A stretch of 64,000 nucleotides of DNA. Origin: Lysobacterales bacterium (lineage in GTDB: Bacteria; Pseudomonadota; Gammaproteobacteria; Xanthomonadales; Ahniellaceae). Of this stretch, positions 18,845-28,600 are shown in pieces; the first letter of the stretch is position 1, and the number at the start of each line of letters is the position of its first letter. Made by a program: the position numbers and the translations under genes. The stretch is taken from contig JADKHK010000013.1 in NCBI GenBank assembly GCA_016721845.1, positions 620,001 through 684,000 of the forward strand, in the 5' to 3' direction. Below the pieces are notes generated by a model. The model was not told where the DNA came from and searched no databases. It saw only the letters and a program-made list of their open reading frames with translations.

Positions 18845-20704
18845 TTAGCGCAACGCCGCCTCCACCACCTGCATCGCCAAATGCTCGGTACTCGCGGCCT
18901 GGGTATCGAGCACCAGTTCGGCGTGTTCCGGATGCTCGTAGGGCGAGTCGATGCCGGTGAAGTTCGGAATCTGTCCCGCACGCGCCTTTGCGTACAGGCC
19001 TTTCACGTCGCGCTGTTCGCAGACTGCGAGGGGCGTATCGACGAAGATCTCGACGAACTCGCCGTCCGCGAAGCGCTCGCGCGCCATGCGCCGTTCGTCG
19101 CGGAACGGCGAGATGAACGAGACAAGAACGATCAGGCCGGCATCGACCATCAGCCGCGCCACTTCGGCGACCCGGCGGATGTTTTCGACCCGGTCTTCGG
19201 CGCTGAAGCCGAGATCGCGATTGAGGCCGTGACGGACGTTGTCGCCATCGAGCAGGTAGGTGTGATGGCCGCTGGCGAGCAGTCGCTTTTCGACCAGGTT
19301 CGCGATCGTCGACTTGCCCGAACCCGAGAGCCCGGTGAACCACAGGCAGCGCGGCACCTGGCCCTTGATGGCGGCGCGCGCCGGCTTGTCGACGTCGAGC
19401 GCCTGCCAGTGCACGTTGCTGGCGCGGCGCAGCGCGAATTCGATGCGGCCCATCGCCACCGTGGCATTCGTCGTGCGGTCGATCAGGACGAAGCTGCCGA
19501 GTGCGCGATTTTCGGCATAGGGCGCAAACGCGATGTCCTGGTCCAGCGACAGGTTGCACTGCGCGACTTCGTTCAGCGCCAGACGCGTCGCCGCCAGATG
19601 TTCCTGGGTGTTGACGTCGACCTTGTGCTTGATCGCGGTGACCTGCGCGTTCACCGTGCGCGCCGCCGTCTTCAGCAGGTAGCGCCGTCCGGGCATCAAG
19701 GGTGCATCGTGCAGCCACAGCAGTTGCACCGCGAACTGGTCGGCGATGGCGCAGGGCGCGGCAGCGGCCGCGAGTACATCGCCGCGGCTCACGTCGATTT
19801 CGTGATCGAGCGACAACAGGACCGATTGCCCGGCCGCAGCGGTGTCGCAGGCGTGCTCGCCCACCGCAATCGTCGCAACGCGCGCATGCCGACCTGAAGG
19901 GAGGGACACGATCTCGTCGCCGACGCGCACGCGACCACTCGCGATCAGTCCGGCATAGCCACGAAAATCCTGATCCGGTCGGCAGACCCATTGCACCGGC
20001 ATGCGGAACGGGGCGTTCGATTCATCGCGATCGATGGCGACGGTTTCGAGGTGTTCGAGCAGTGGCGGACCCGCGTACCAGGGCATCGCCGGCGAGCGTG
20101 CGATGACGTTGTCGCCGACCAGCCCGGAGATCGGGATGGCCTGTACGTGCGCGATGCCGAGGGTTGTTGCGAGGTCGCGATAAGACGCGACGATCTCGTC
20201 GAAGCGCGATGCGTCGTAGCCGATCAGGTCCATCTTGTTCACCGCCAGCACGATCTGGCGGATGCCGAGCAGGGCGACGATGTAGCTGTGTCGGCGCGTC
20301 TGCGTCAGCAGACCCTTGCGCGCATCGACGAGCACCACGGCGACATCCGCCGTCGATGCGCCGGTCGCCATGTTGCGCGTGTACTGCTCGTGCCCCGGGC
20401 AGTCGGCGACGATGAACTGGCGACGGTCGGTGCCGAAAAACCGGTACGCCACGTCGATGGTGATGCCCTGTTCGCGCTCGGCAGCAAGGCCGTCGAGCAG
20501 CAGCGCGTAATCGATCGCTTCGCCCTGGGTGCCATGGCGGGCACTGTCACGTTCCAGTTTGGCGAGCTGGTCGTCGTAGAGCTGCTTGCTTTCGTACAGC
20601 AATCGCCCGATCAGGGTGCTCTTGCCGTCATCGACGCTGCCGCAGGTGATGAATCGCAGCAGCGGCTTGTTCTCATGTCGGGACAGATAGTCGGCGATGT
20701 CCAT
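18845..20704 (-). CDS. cysNC: Bifunctional sulfate adenylyltransferase subunit 1 / APS kinase (CysNC)
   Basis: A 619-residue fusion. Residues 1 to about 420 are the CysN GTPase that drives ATP sulfurylase (G1 [24 protein letters not shown]3 DCPGHEQY, G4 NKMD, then two beta-barrel domains). From about 435 to the end is APS kinase ([10 protein letters not shown]-loop, [24 protein letters not shown]). With CysD it makes APS from sulfate and then PAPS. The start overlaps the cysD stop by one base (TGATG). No PAPS or sulfite reductase genes are in the window, so use for cysteine synthesis or for sulfation cannot be separated. Confidence 0.96.
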   Translation of the reverse strand: MDIADYLSRHENKPLLRFITCGSVDDGKSTLIGRLLYESKQLYDDQLAKLERDSARHGTQGEAIDYALLLDGLAAEREQGITIDVAYRFFGTDRRQFIVADCPGHEQYTRNMATGASTADVAVVLVDARKGLLTQTRRHSYIVALLGIRQIVLAVNKMDLIGYDASRFDEIVASYRDLATTLGIAHVQAIPISGLVGDNVIARSPAMPWYAGPPLLEHLETVAIDRDESNAPFRMPVQWVCRPDQDFRGYAGLIASGRVRVGDEIVSLPSGRHARVATIAVGEHACDTAAAGQSVLLSLDHEIDVSRGDVLAAAAAPCAIADQFAVQLLWLHDAPLMPGRRYLLKTAARTVNAQVTAIKHKVDVNTQEHLAATRLALNEVAQCNLSLDQDIAFAPYAENRALGSFVLIDRTTNATVAMGRIEFALRRASNVHWQALDVDKPARAAIKGQVPRCLWFTGLSGSGKSTIANLVEKRLLASGHHTYLLDGDNVRHGLNRDLGFSAEDRVENIRRVAEVARLMVDAGLIVLVSFISPFRDERRMARERFADGEFVEIFVDTPLAVCEQRDVKGLYAKARAGQIPNFTGIDSPYEHPEHAELVLDTQAASTEHLAMQVVEAALR

Positions 20705-21603
20705 CAGAAGTAGCCCTCCTGCTTCTTCTGCTCCATCGAGGCACCGGCATCACCGTCGATCAGTCGACCCTGGCGCTCGGACGAACGCGCCAGCAGCATC
20801 TCGGCGATGATCTTCTCCAAGGTATCGGCTTCGGATTCGAAGCCGCCCGACAACGGATAGCAACCGAGCGTACGGAAACGGATGCGGCGCAGTTGCGGCG
20901 TTTCGTTCTGGCGCAGGGGCAGACGCGGGTCGTCGACCATGATCAGGCTGCCGTCGCGTTCGACCACCGGCCGTTCCTTCGCGAAATACAGCGGCACGAC
21001 CGGGATCTGTTCGCGCAGGATGTACAGCCAGATGTCGAGCTCGGTCCAGTTCGAGAGCGGAAACACGCGCACGCTTTCGCCGGGCGCGATCCGCGTGTTG
21101 TACAGATTCCAGGGTTCCGGCCGCTGCTGCTTCGGGTCCCAGCGATGTTGCGCGGTACGAAACGAGAACATGCGTTCCTTGGCGCGCGAAGCCTCTTCGT
21201 CACGGCGCGCGCCGCCGATGGCGGCGTCGTACTGCCCGGCATCGAGCGCCTGCTTCAGACCCTCGGTCTTCATGATGCGCGTATGTTCGGCCGAGCCATG
21301 CGTGAATGGACTCACGCCATCGCGCAGGCCATCCGGGTTGATGTGCACGCGCAGTTCCACGCCATAACGTGCCGGCACCCCGTCGCGCAGCGCGTACATG
21401 TCGCGGAACTTCCACGTCGTGTCGACATGCAGCAGCGGAATCGGCGGCGGCGCCGGATGGAAGGCCTTGCGCAACAGGTGCAGCAGCACCGACGAGTCCT
21501 TGCCGATCGAATACAGCATCACCGGCCGCGAAAATTCGGCCGCCACTTCACGCAGGATATGCAGGCTCTCCGCTTCGAGCCGGTCGAGATGGGTCAATGT
21601 CAT
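20704..21603 (-). CDS. cysD: Sulfate adenylyltransferase subunit 2
   Basis: A 299-residue catalytic subunit of ATP sulfurylase, in the PAPS reductase-like adenine nucleotide alpha hydrolase fold. The P-loop [12 protein letters not shown] is near residue 32. [32 protein letters not shown] and the C-terminal [19 protein letters not shown] are standard CysD segments. It pairs with the overlapping downstream CysNC. The length matches the E. coli protein (302). Confidence 0.97.
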   Translation of the reverse strand: MTLTHLDRLEAESLHILREVAAEFSRPVMLYSIGKDSSVLLHLLRKAFHPAPPPIPLLHVDTTWKFRDMYALRDGVPARYGVELRVHINPDGLRDGVSPFTHGSAEHTRIMKTEGLKQALDAGQYDAAIGGARRDEEASRAKERMFSFRTAQHRWDPKQQRPEPWNLYNTRIAPGESVRVFPLSNWTELDIWLYILREQIPVVPLYFAKERPVVERDGSLIMVDDPRLPLRQNETPQLRRIRFRTLGCYPLSGGFESEADTLEKIIAEMLLARSSERQGRLIDGDAGASMEQKKQEGYF

Positions 21604-21685
21604 TCGTGCATTGTCCGCGAAACCGCGACGGCATGGATATGACGTGGCGTGCGTGCGGCCGCGCGTTATGGAATAAGTCGCTGGC

Positions 21686-23098
21686 TCAATCGAAGCCGTT
21701 GTTGAAGATGCGGGCGGTGTCGGTGTCGAGGCGGGCGACGAGGGGTTGGGAGGGGGCTTGGCCGCAGGTGGGTGCGGTGGCGCCGACGAGGGTGGTGGCG
21801 AGGCCCCAGGAGGCGATGTTCGAGAGGGATTGCGCCGGGAACTGGCCGGCGCTGCAGCCGGGTGTGCCCGGATAGGTGAAGCTGGCCACGCCGGCCACGC
21901 CGAATGCGGTTTCCACGCTGTCGGGCACGCCGGCGCCGTCGCCGAGTTGTACCGACGCGACGTAGTAGCCCACCTGCGACTGCCCGCTCGAACGCAGGCC
22001 CATCGCGAACACGGCGCGATTGCCGCTGGCGCCGGTCGCGGCCACGCTGTTGTCGTCGCCCGTGGCGCCCACTGCCACGCTGCCGCCGAGCGCTGGCGCG
22101 GCCGGCAGGAAGACCGTGCGCACGGCGTCGCCGCGAATCACGTACAGGCGTGCCGCGGAGCCGAACGCGCTGTTGTCGCCGACCAGTCCGCCCACCACCA
22201 TTGCGCCGCCGCCGATCTGTCGCCCCTTGTACACGCGCGACCAGAAGCCGTCTGGCGTCGCGGTCGCACCCATGCCGACCGGTGCCAGCGTGCTGCCGTG
22301 CACGCGCATCACGCCCCAGCCGGTGCCGCCGCTCATGCGGAAATTGCCGAAGACACGAATGTCGCCATCGCCGCCGACGCGTGCCGCGACCAGGTCGTCG
22401 CTCGCGAATCCCGTCAGGTTCGGCGAGGCGACGGCATCGATCGCACCACCGGCGTTGATGCGCGCGACCACGCCGGTCGGCACGCCGGTCTGGGTATTGC
22501 CGTCCAGTTGACCCACGACCAGCCACTCGCCATTCGCCCCCGGAAACACGCCCCGCGTGTGCACCCGCGGATACAGGCGCGCGCCGTTGCTCGGCGGAAA
22601 CGCCATGCCGCCCAGGTCGTAATAGCCCGGACCGCCGAGGTAGAAGTTCGCATCGAAGCCGCCGCTATTCAGGTCGACCAGCGCCAGCACCATCAGGTCG
22701 TAGGTGCCGGGCGCGGTTGCGGCGACCATCATGCGGTCGTCGAACGGATCGCCGTTGCCGACCCCGGCACACGCGGTGGACGACCACTGCGGCGCAAGAC
22801 CCGCCCCGGCCGGCAGAACATTCACGCCATCGCCGGAAAACGCGGTGTCGAGCGCGCCGTCCGCACGCAGGCGGATCACCGCGAGTTGCGCACCCACGGC
22901 CCGGAACGCGACCACGGCCACGCTGCCGTTCGCGAGCGGACACGAACCCAGCGGTATGAAATCGTTCAGCGCCCCGTCCAGCACGCGCAGGCCATCGCCG
23001 TCGAAGGCAGGATCAAGCACCTCGGCGCTGGAATCAGGGGCAGCCAGCCACAGCGGCAGGCTCAGGAACAACACAACAAGGCGCGACAGGATCGACAT
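21686..23098 (-). CDS. Secreted delta-60 repeat protein with GFD tail
   Basis: A 470-residue exported protein with a signal peptide (residues 1-25, [20 protein letters not shown]). It contains repeats like the delta-60 (beta-propeller-like) family, for example [14 protein letters not shown] and [13 protein letters not shown], with many small, hydrophobic beta strands. The last residues are ARIFNNGFD, resembling the VFADGFE tail of the secreted protein at 43541-44743. The function is unknown; surface or extracellular location is likely. No Shine-Dalgarno sequence is evident before the start at 23098. It stands between pbpC and cysD with no clear operon partner. Confidence 0.8.
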   Translation of the reverse strand: MSILSRLVVLFLSLPLWLAAPDSSAEVLDPAFDGDGLRVLDGALNDFIPLGSCPLANGSVAVVAFRAVGAQLAVIRLRADGALDTAFSGDGVNVLPAGAGLAPQWSSTACAGVGNGDPFDDRMMVAATAPGTYDLMVLALVDLNSGGFDANFYLGGPGYYDLGGMAFPPSNGARLYPRVHTRGVFPGANGEWLVVGQLDGNTQTGVPTGVVARINAGGAIDAVASPNLTGFASDDLVAARVGGDGDIRVFGNFRMSGGTGWGVMRVHGSTLAPVGMGATATPDGFWSRVYKGRQIGGGAMVVGGLVGDNSAFGSAARLYVIRGDAVRTVFLPAAPALGGSVAVGATGDDNSVAATGASGNRAVFAMGLRSSGQSQVGYYVASVQLGDGAGVPDSVETAFGVAGVASFTYPGTPGCSAGQFPAQSLSNIASWGLATTLVGATAPTCGQAPSQPLVARLDTDTARIFNNGFD

Positions 23099-23163
23099 GG
23101 CAGGTTCCGGAGGAGGATGACCTGCAGTACGTGGAATGCCCCGGAATTCTTCGCTGCGCGCCC

Positions 23164-25507
23164 TCAGTTCGACAACACCCGCACTTCCACCGCGTCATAC
23201 GCGCCACGCGCATCGAGGGCGAGGAGGCGGTGGCGGCCGGGGGCGGTGAAGTGGTGTTCGATGGGGGTGGCGGCGGGGCTCACGGCGATGAGTTTGCCGT
23301 TGAGCAGCCATTGCACCTCGCCTTCGGCGCCGAGCGCGCGCAGGCGGGCGGCGGGGGCTTCGCTGACGCCGGGAGCGCGGCGCAGGACGGCACCGTTGAT
23401 GAGTCCGTCGATGCGCAGGCGGCGCGCGATCTGCGGTTGTGCGTCGCGGCATTCGGGCGCGAAGTCCGGCGTGCGTGCAGCGGTGCGGTCGCGTTGCGGC
23501 AGCCAGGGTTCGGCCAGTACCGGCCAGTGCGCGATCGTGCGCGAGGTCGACGGCGCTTCCGAGCACGCGGGCAACACGCGTTCACCCTTCGCATTCACCC
23601 GCACGACTTCGCGCAGCGATTCCGCAGCCGCGCTGCCGCGGCTCGGCAAGGTCGGCGGAATGCGCCCGTCCAGAATCCACGCCTCGCGCTTGCGATGGCA
23701 GAGCGTCGGTTCGGCGGCATCGTAGGCTTCGCCGAGCGGCCAGCAAATGTCGGCCTTGCTGACCGATTCGGGTTGCGTATCGAAACTGGCGGCACCGACC
23801 ACGCGCGGCAAGCGGTCGGTCAGCGCGATCAGCAAGGGCAGGGCGGTCGCGGCCCCGTACTGGCCCGGAATCGGCGTGCCGTCCGGTCGGCCGACCCAGA
23901 CGCCGACGGTGTAATGCGGCGTCACGCCGATCGCCCAAGCATCACGAAAACCGTAACTGGTACCGGTCTTCCAGGCGATGCGCGTGCGCCGGCCGGTGTC
24001 GATCAAGCCGTTCGGGTCACCGGGGCGGCCGTGGTCTTCGAGCATGCGGCGCACGATCCAGGCCGCGCCGGCGCTGACCACGCGGCGATCATCCTGCTTT
24101 GCGTCGGAGGTGAAGCGCACCGGTCCGCCGACGCCACCATTCCCGAACGCAGCGTAGGCGCCGACCAGTTCGTCCAGCGAGGTCGATGTACCGCCCAGCG
24201 CCATCGTCAGATTGGGCTTGGCACCCGAGCGGCAGGTCGAGGCTGACGCCGGCATGTTTCAGCCGCGACGCGAACGCATTCGGGGTGATGCGTTCGAGCA
24301 CGTCGACCGCCGGCACGTTCAGCGACAAGCGCAATGCTTCGGCGACCGAGACCGGGCCGTTGAAGTCGTCGCCGAAATTGGCCGGTCGATAGCCGGCGAA
24401 ATCCTGCGGCGCGTCGATCAGCAGGCTCTCGGAATGGATCAGGCCCTCATCGAGTGCGAGCGCGTACAGGAAAGGCTTCAGGGTCGAACCGGGCGAGCGC
24501 CGTGCCGCGACCATGTCGACATGGCCGAGCCGCGCTTCATCGGCGAATTCGGCCGAGCCGACATACGCCAGCACCTCGCGCTGCACGTTGTCGATCACCA
24601 GCGCCGCGGCCGAGGTCTTGTCGGGCAGACGCGAGATCCAGCCGCCGATGCGTTCTTCGAGCGCGCGCTGGGCGGTGGCGTCGATCGTGGTTGCGATCAC
24701 GCGCTCATGCGGATGCTGACGACGCATGCGCTCCGCGAACAGGGCGGCACGCATCGGCGTGCGCAAACGACGCGCGACCACGTTTTCGTCGCGCGCTTCG
24801 CCGATCACGACGGCGGGCCAGTCGCCGAACTCGGCCAGCCGCGCCAGTACCTTGTCGCGAGCCGCGCGGGCGCGATCGGGATGGCGGTCGGGGCGATTGC
24901 GGCTCGGCGACTGCGGCAGCACCGCGAGCAGGGCCGCTTCCGAATGCGACAACTGCGCCGACGGCTTGCCCAGATACGCGAACGAGGCCGCCTGCACGCC
25001 TTCGATGCTGCCGCCAAAGGGCGCCAGGTTCAGATACAGCGTCAGGATCTCGCGTTTGCTGAGCCGGATTTCGAGCTGCACCGCGCGAATCATCTGGCGG
25101 ATCTTGCCGAAGCCGGTATGCGGGATCGGTTCGATCAGGCGCGCCACCTGCATCGTCAGCGTCGAGCCGCCCGAGACGATGCGCCCGTGCCAGGCGGCTT
25201 GTGCCGTAGCGCGCGCGAACGCAAACGGATTGATGCCCGGGTGATGCCAGAACCAGCGGTCTTCGTAACCGAGCAGGGCCTCGATGTAGCGCGGCGAGAC
25301 CTGTTCGATCGTCACCGGATAGCGCCAGACGCCCTGAGCATTCGCGAACGCGCGCAACGGCGTGCCATCGCGCGCCAGCACGATCGTCGCGCTGTCGTCG
25401 GCGATGTCGGGAATCGGTGGTGGAAAGAGACGATCCAGCAACACGATCAGCGCACATGCGATGAGCGTGTTGCGGAGTCTGGGGTGGCGGCGGAGCCAGG
25501 TGATCAC
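23164..25507 (-). pseudogene. pbpC: Penicillin-binding protein 1C, frameshifted
   Basis: Two adjoining reading frames together encode one PBP1C of about 780 residues. The 5' frame carries a membrane anchor, the GT51 transglycosylase (YEDRWFWHHPGINPFAF, SGGSTLTMQVARL) and the start of the transpeptidase (SPGSTLKPFLYALALDEG). The 3' frame carries KTGTSYGFRDAW and the C-terminal PBP1C domain. Frame switches near 24224-24226, where one extra C on the plus strand (G on the coding strand) breaks the gene; removing it gives the natural LPLGAKPNLTMALGG. This is either a sequencing error or a real disabling mutation. It lies downstream of the macroglobulin gene, as in E. coli. Confidence 0.88.
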
Positions 25508-25530
25508 GGCGGTGTGTGCGGCGGGGTTGG

Positions 25531-25665
25531 CCCCTCATCCGCCCTTCGGGCACCTTCTCCCCGTTGGCACGGGGAGAAGGAAAAATGCACTTGCATGGCG
25601 CTGGACCGCATCATTTCCTTCTCCCCGCAACGCGGGGAGAAGGTGCCCGAAGGGCGGATGAGGGG
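25531..25665. repeat. Large nested inverted repeat (REP/BIME-like) between macroglobulin gene and pbpC
   Basis: A 33-bp arm at 25531-25563 is repeated exactly in reverse complement at 25633-25665. Each arm also takes part in a shorter hairpin around CCTTCTCCCCG / CGGGGAGAAGG (25553-25580 and 25617-25643). The centre (25581-25616) is unrelated sequence. The nested dyads, extragenic position and exact arms resemble repetitive extragenic palindromes. In the minus-strand mRNA it sits between the two cistrons, where such elements can end or stabilise transcripts. Confidence 0.85.
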
Positions 25666-25699
25666 CGCTTTCAGATGAGCGGCCGCATCGCGCCCGACA

Positions 25700-28600
25700 T
25701 CATTCCGGCGAGACCACCTTGATCGCGGCCGGCAGCGCTTCGCCGATTCCGCGCAGCGTCGGGCGGTACATGTCCTCGACCAGCGGCGACGGCACCTTGT
25801 ACGTGCCCGGCGAAACCGCACGCACGGCGTAGAACAGGCGTGCCTTGGAACCGTCGTAGAGCTTGATCGCCGCGACATAACGGTCTTCGCGGTATTCCTC
25901 GAAGGCGATCTCGGCCTCGGACGAACGCTCGGACAGGGTCACGCCGTCGATGGTCACGCTGTCCCACTGGCTCTGGTCGCCGAGATTGAAGTTCTCGATC
26001 TCCAGGCCGCCGGGCAGCAGGTCGACGATCAGCGCATCCTGCATGTTCTCGTCCGACTCCACCGTCACCATCGCGACCAGCGAATCGCCTTCGGTCAGCG
26101 GCGAGCCGTCGTACTTCGTGCCGTCGAGGCGGAAGTAGTCGCGACGCACCGCGACGCCATTGCGCATCGCCTTCGGTGCCGTGCTCGGAAAGCCGACGAC
26201 GTCCTCGGTCAGGTAGATCGGGCCGTCACCGCGCACGTCCATCTTCACGCCGGCGGCGAGGTCGGGCGCGGTAAAGCTGCGCGCGATCTGAGCGGTGGCC
26301 GCGAACGGCTCGTTGAGTTCGCCGGCGAAGACATCGCCTTCGATCTTGCGGTCCGGATCGTTCAACAGCGCGCGGCCGAGACGGAACAGCGCGATCTGTT
26401 CCTGGGTGCTGAAGTAGAACTTGCCGTCCCACACCGAGCGGCCGGTGATCTCGCGCGCCATCGCATAGACCTTGGCGTCGTAGGCCGGTTGCGCCAGGCC
26501 GTTCTCGTGGGTCAGCGCGACCATCAGCGCAAGGTCGCGCAGGTCGGTGCCGTAGTCGCCGATCCAGGCCGGGCGCTTGAACTCGCGGGTGAAGGCTTCC
26601 TCGATCGCCTTGGCGCCGCGTTCGCTGTCGCCCATCAGGTTCAGCGCGACGCCGAGATGCACCAGCGGCAACGGCGCAATGAGCTTGCTGCGTTCGTTGT
26701 CGTAGAGCGCGCGCAGCGTGCCGAGCGGCGCCCGCTTCTGGCGCGCCAGGACGTAGCCGGCGTGCATCATTTCGGACAGACGCAGGTGCTCGGAATACTC
26801 GTACTCGTAGTGGGCATTGCCGCCCGCGAGCAGATCATCTTCGAGGCGCTTGAGTGTGCGATCCAGCAACTGTGTCGGAGGTTCGAAGCCCGCGTCCTTG
26901 GCGGCGACCAGCATCTCGGCCACATACGGCGTGATCGTCGAGACGATGTAGTCGCCTTCCGGCCACATGTTGAAATGGCCGCTCTCGACCTGCATCGAGG
27001 CGAGGCGCGAGAACGCCACGTTCATGCGCTCGGCGCGTTCCTTCTGGGTCAGCGGCGTGACCGCGAACTGCTTCGCCGTGGCCTCATCGAGGAAGACCAG
27101 CGGGAAGGCCTTGCTGGTGGTCTGCTCGACGCAGCCGTAGGGGTAGCCGATCAGGTCGGTCGCGACCGACGCAAACGGCAGCGGCGGCAAGGTGCCGAGG
27201 TTGATGCGCGATACCGTTGATTCCGCGACCAGGCCGCTGCGCAGCGACGCGTCGGGGGTGATGGCCGGATTCGAACCCAGCACTTCGACACGGGCGCGGC
27301 GTTCGACCGGATAGGCCGGGCGCACCGCGAACTCGATGCTGCGATCGACCTTCACGTCCTTGCCGCGCACCGCGATCTGCACCTTGGCGATGCCGAACTT
27401 CTGCCGCGCCGACAGCGGGAAGCTCAAGGTCGTGCGATCGCCGTCGGCCAGTTTCACGTTGCGCTTGCCATTGGCCACGTCGATGTAATCGCCGCCATCG
27501 ACCATGACTTCGTAGCTGCCGTCGGCACCGCTGAGGTTGTCGAGATCAAGCGCGAGTTCGGCGCTGTCGCCACTGGCCATGGCGCGTGGCGCGCTGGCTT
27601 CGACGACCAGCGGGGCCTGCACGATGATCTCGCGTTCGCCGGCGCCGTAGTGCTGTTCGCCGAAGGCGACGGCGGCAAGACGCAAGGTGCCGTTGAAGTC
27701 GGGCAACTGCAGCGAAATCGTCGCGGCACCTTTCGCGTCGAGCGCGACCGGTGCGTTGAACAGATCGATGGTCTGCACCTTCACGTTCGGGCGGCGCGCC
27801 TGCGGCAGGCCGAGCAGGGCGGCATCGCCACCGTAGCGCAGGCGCGCCTGCAGGCCGTCCAGCGACTCGATGATGCGGCCGTAGACGTCATAGGCATTGA
27901 TGGCGTGGCGGCGCGGTGCGAAGAACCAGGCGATCGGGTCCGGCAGCGCGAACTGCGTGAGATTGAGAATGCCGACATCGGTCGCCGACAGCGTGACGTG
28001 GGCGGTCTTGCCCGCCAACCCCGGCGCCGACAACGTCACCTGGACCTGTTCGTCCGGGCGCGCCTTGTCTTTCGCGACGATGCTGACGTCGACCTTGCGG
28101 CTCTTGCGGTCCAGCGGCAGATGGATGACGCCGACGGCACGCGCGGGCGTGATCTTCTCGGCCGAGGAACCCGGACGGAACACCAGCGCGGTGATGTAGA
28201 TGTCGTGGCGGTCCCAGCTCGCATCGACGGGGATGCGCAGCTTGGTTTCACCGCTCACGTCGATGCGTTTCTGCCACAGCAGCTGGTCGCTCTCGACCAT
28301 CAGCAGGGCCGAACCCGGATGCGGCGGCTTGATCGTCAGTTCGACGGTGTCGCCAGGGGCATAGGCGGCCTTGTCGAGCGCGAGCTTGACCTTGTCCGGG
28401 CGACTGCCACGATCCTGGCCTTCGTTGTACCAACTCCAGCCGGCCGTGAACGGCACGCGCGTAGTCAGTTGTGTCGCCGGGTCGAAGATTTCCAGACGAT
28501 AGCCGCCCCAATCGACGCGGGCGTCGTAGCGGGTGCGCTCGCCGGCCTTGAGATCAAGCTCAAGTTCCTCGACGGTTTCCCACTTCGACAGATAGTCGGC

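Noticed and set aside
21746..23725. A 659-codon plus-strand frame across the delta-60 and pbpC genes
   Set aside because: It spans two unrelated minus-strand genes and reads as His/Arg/Ala-rich filler.
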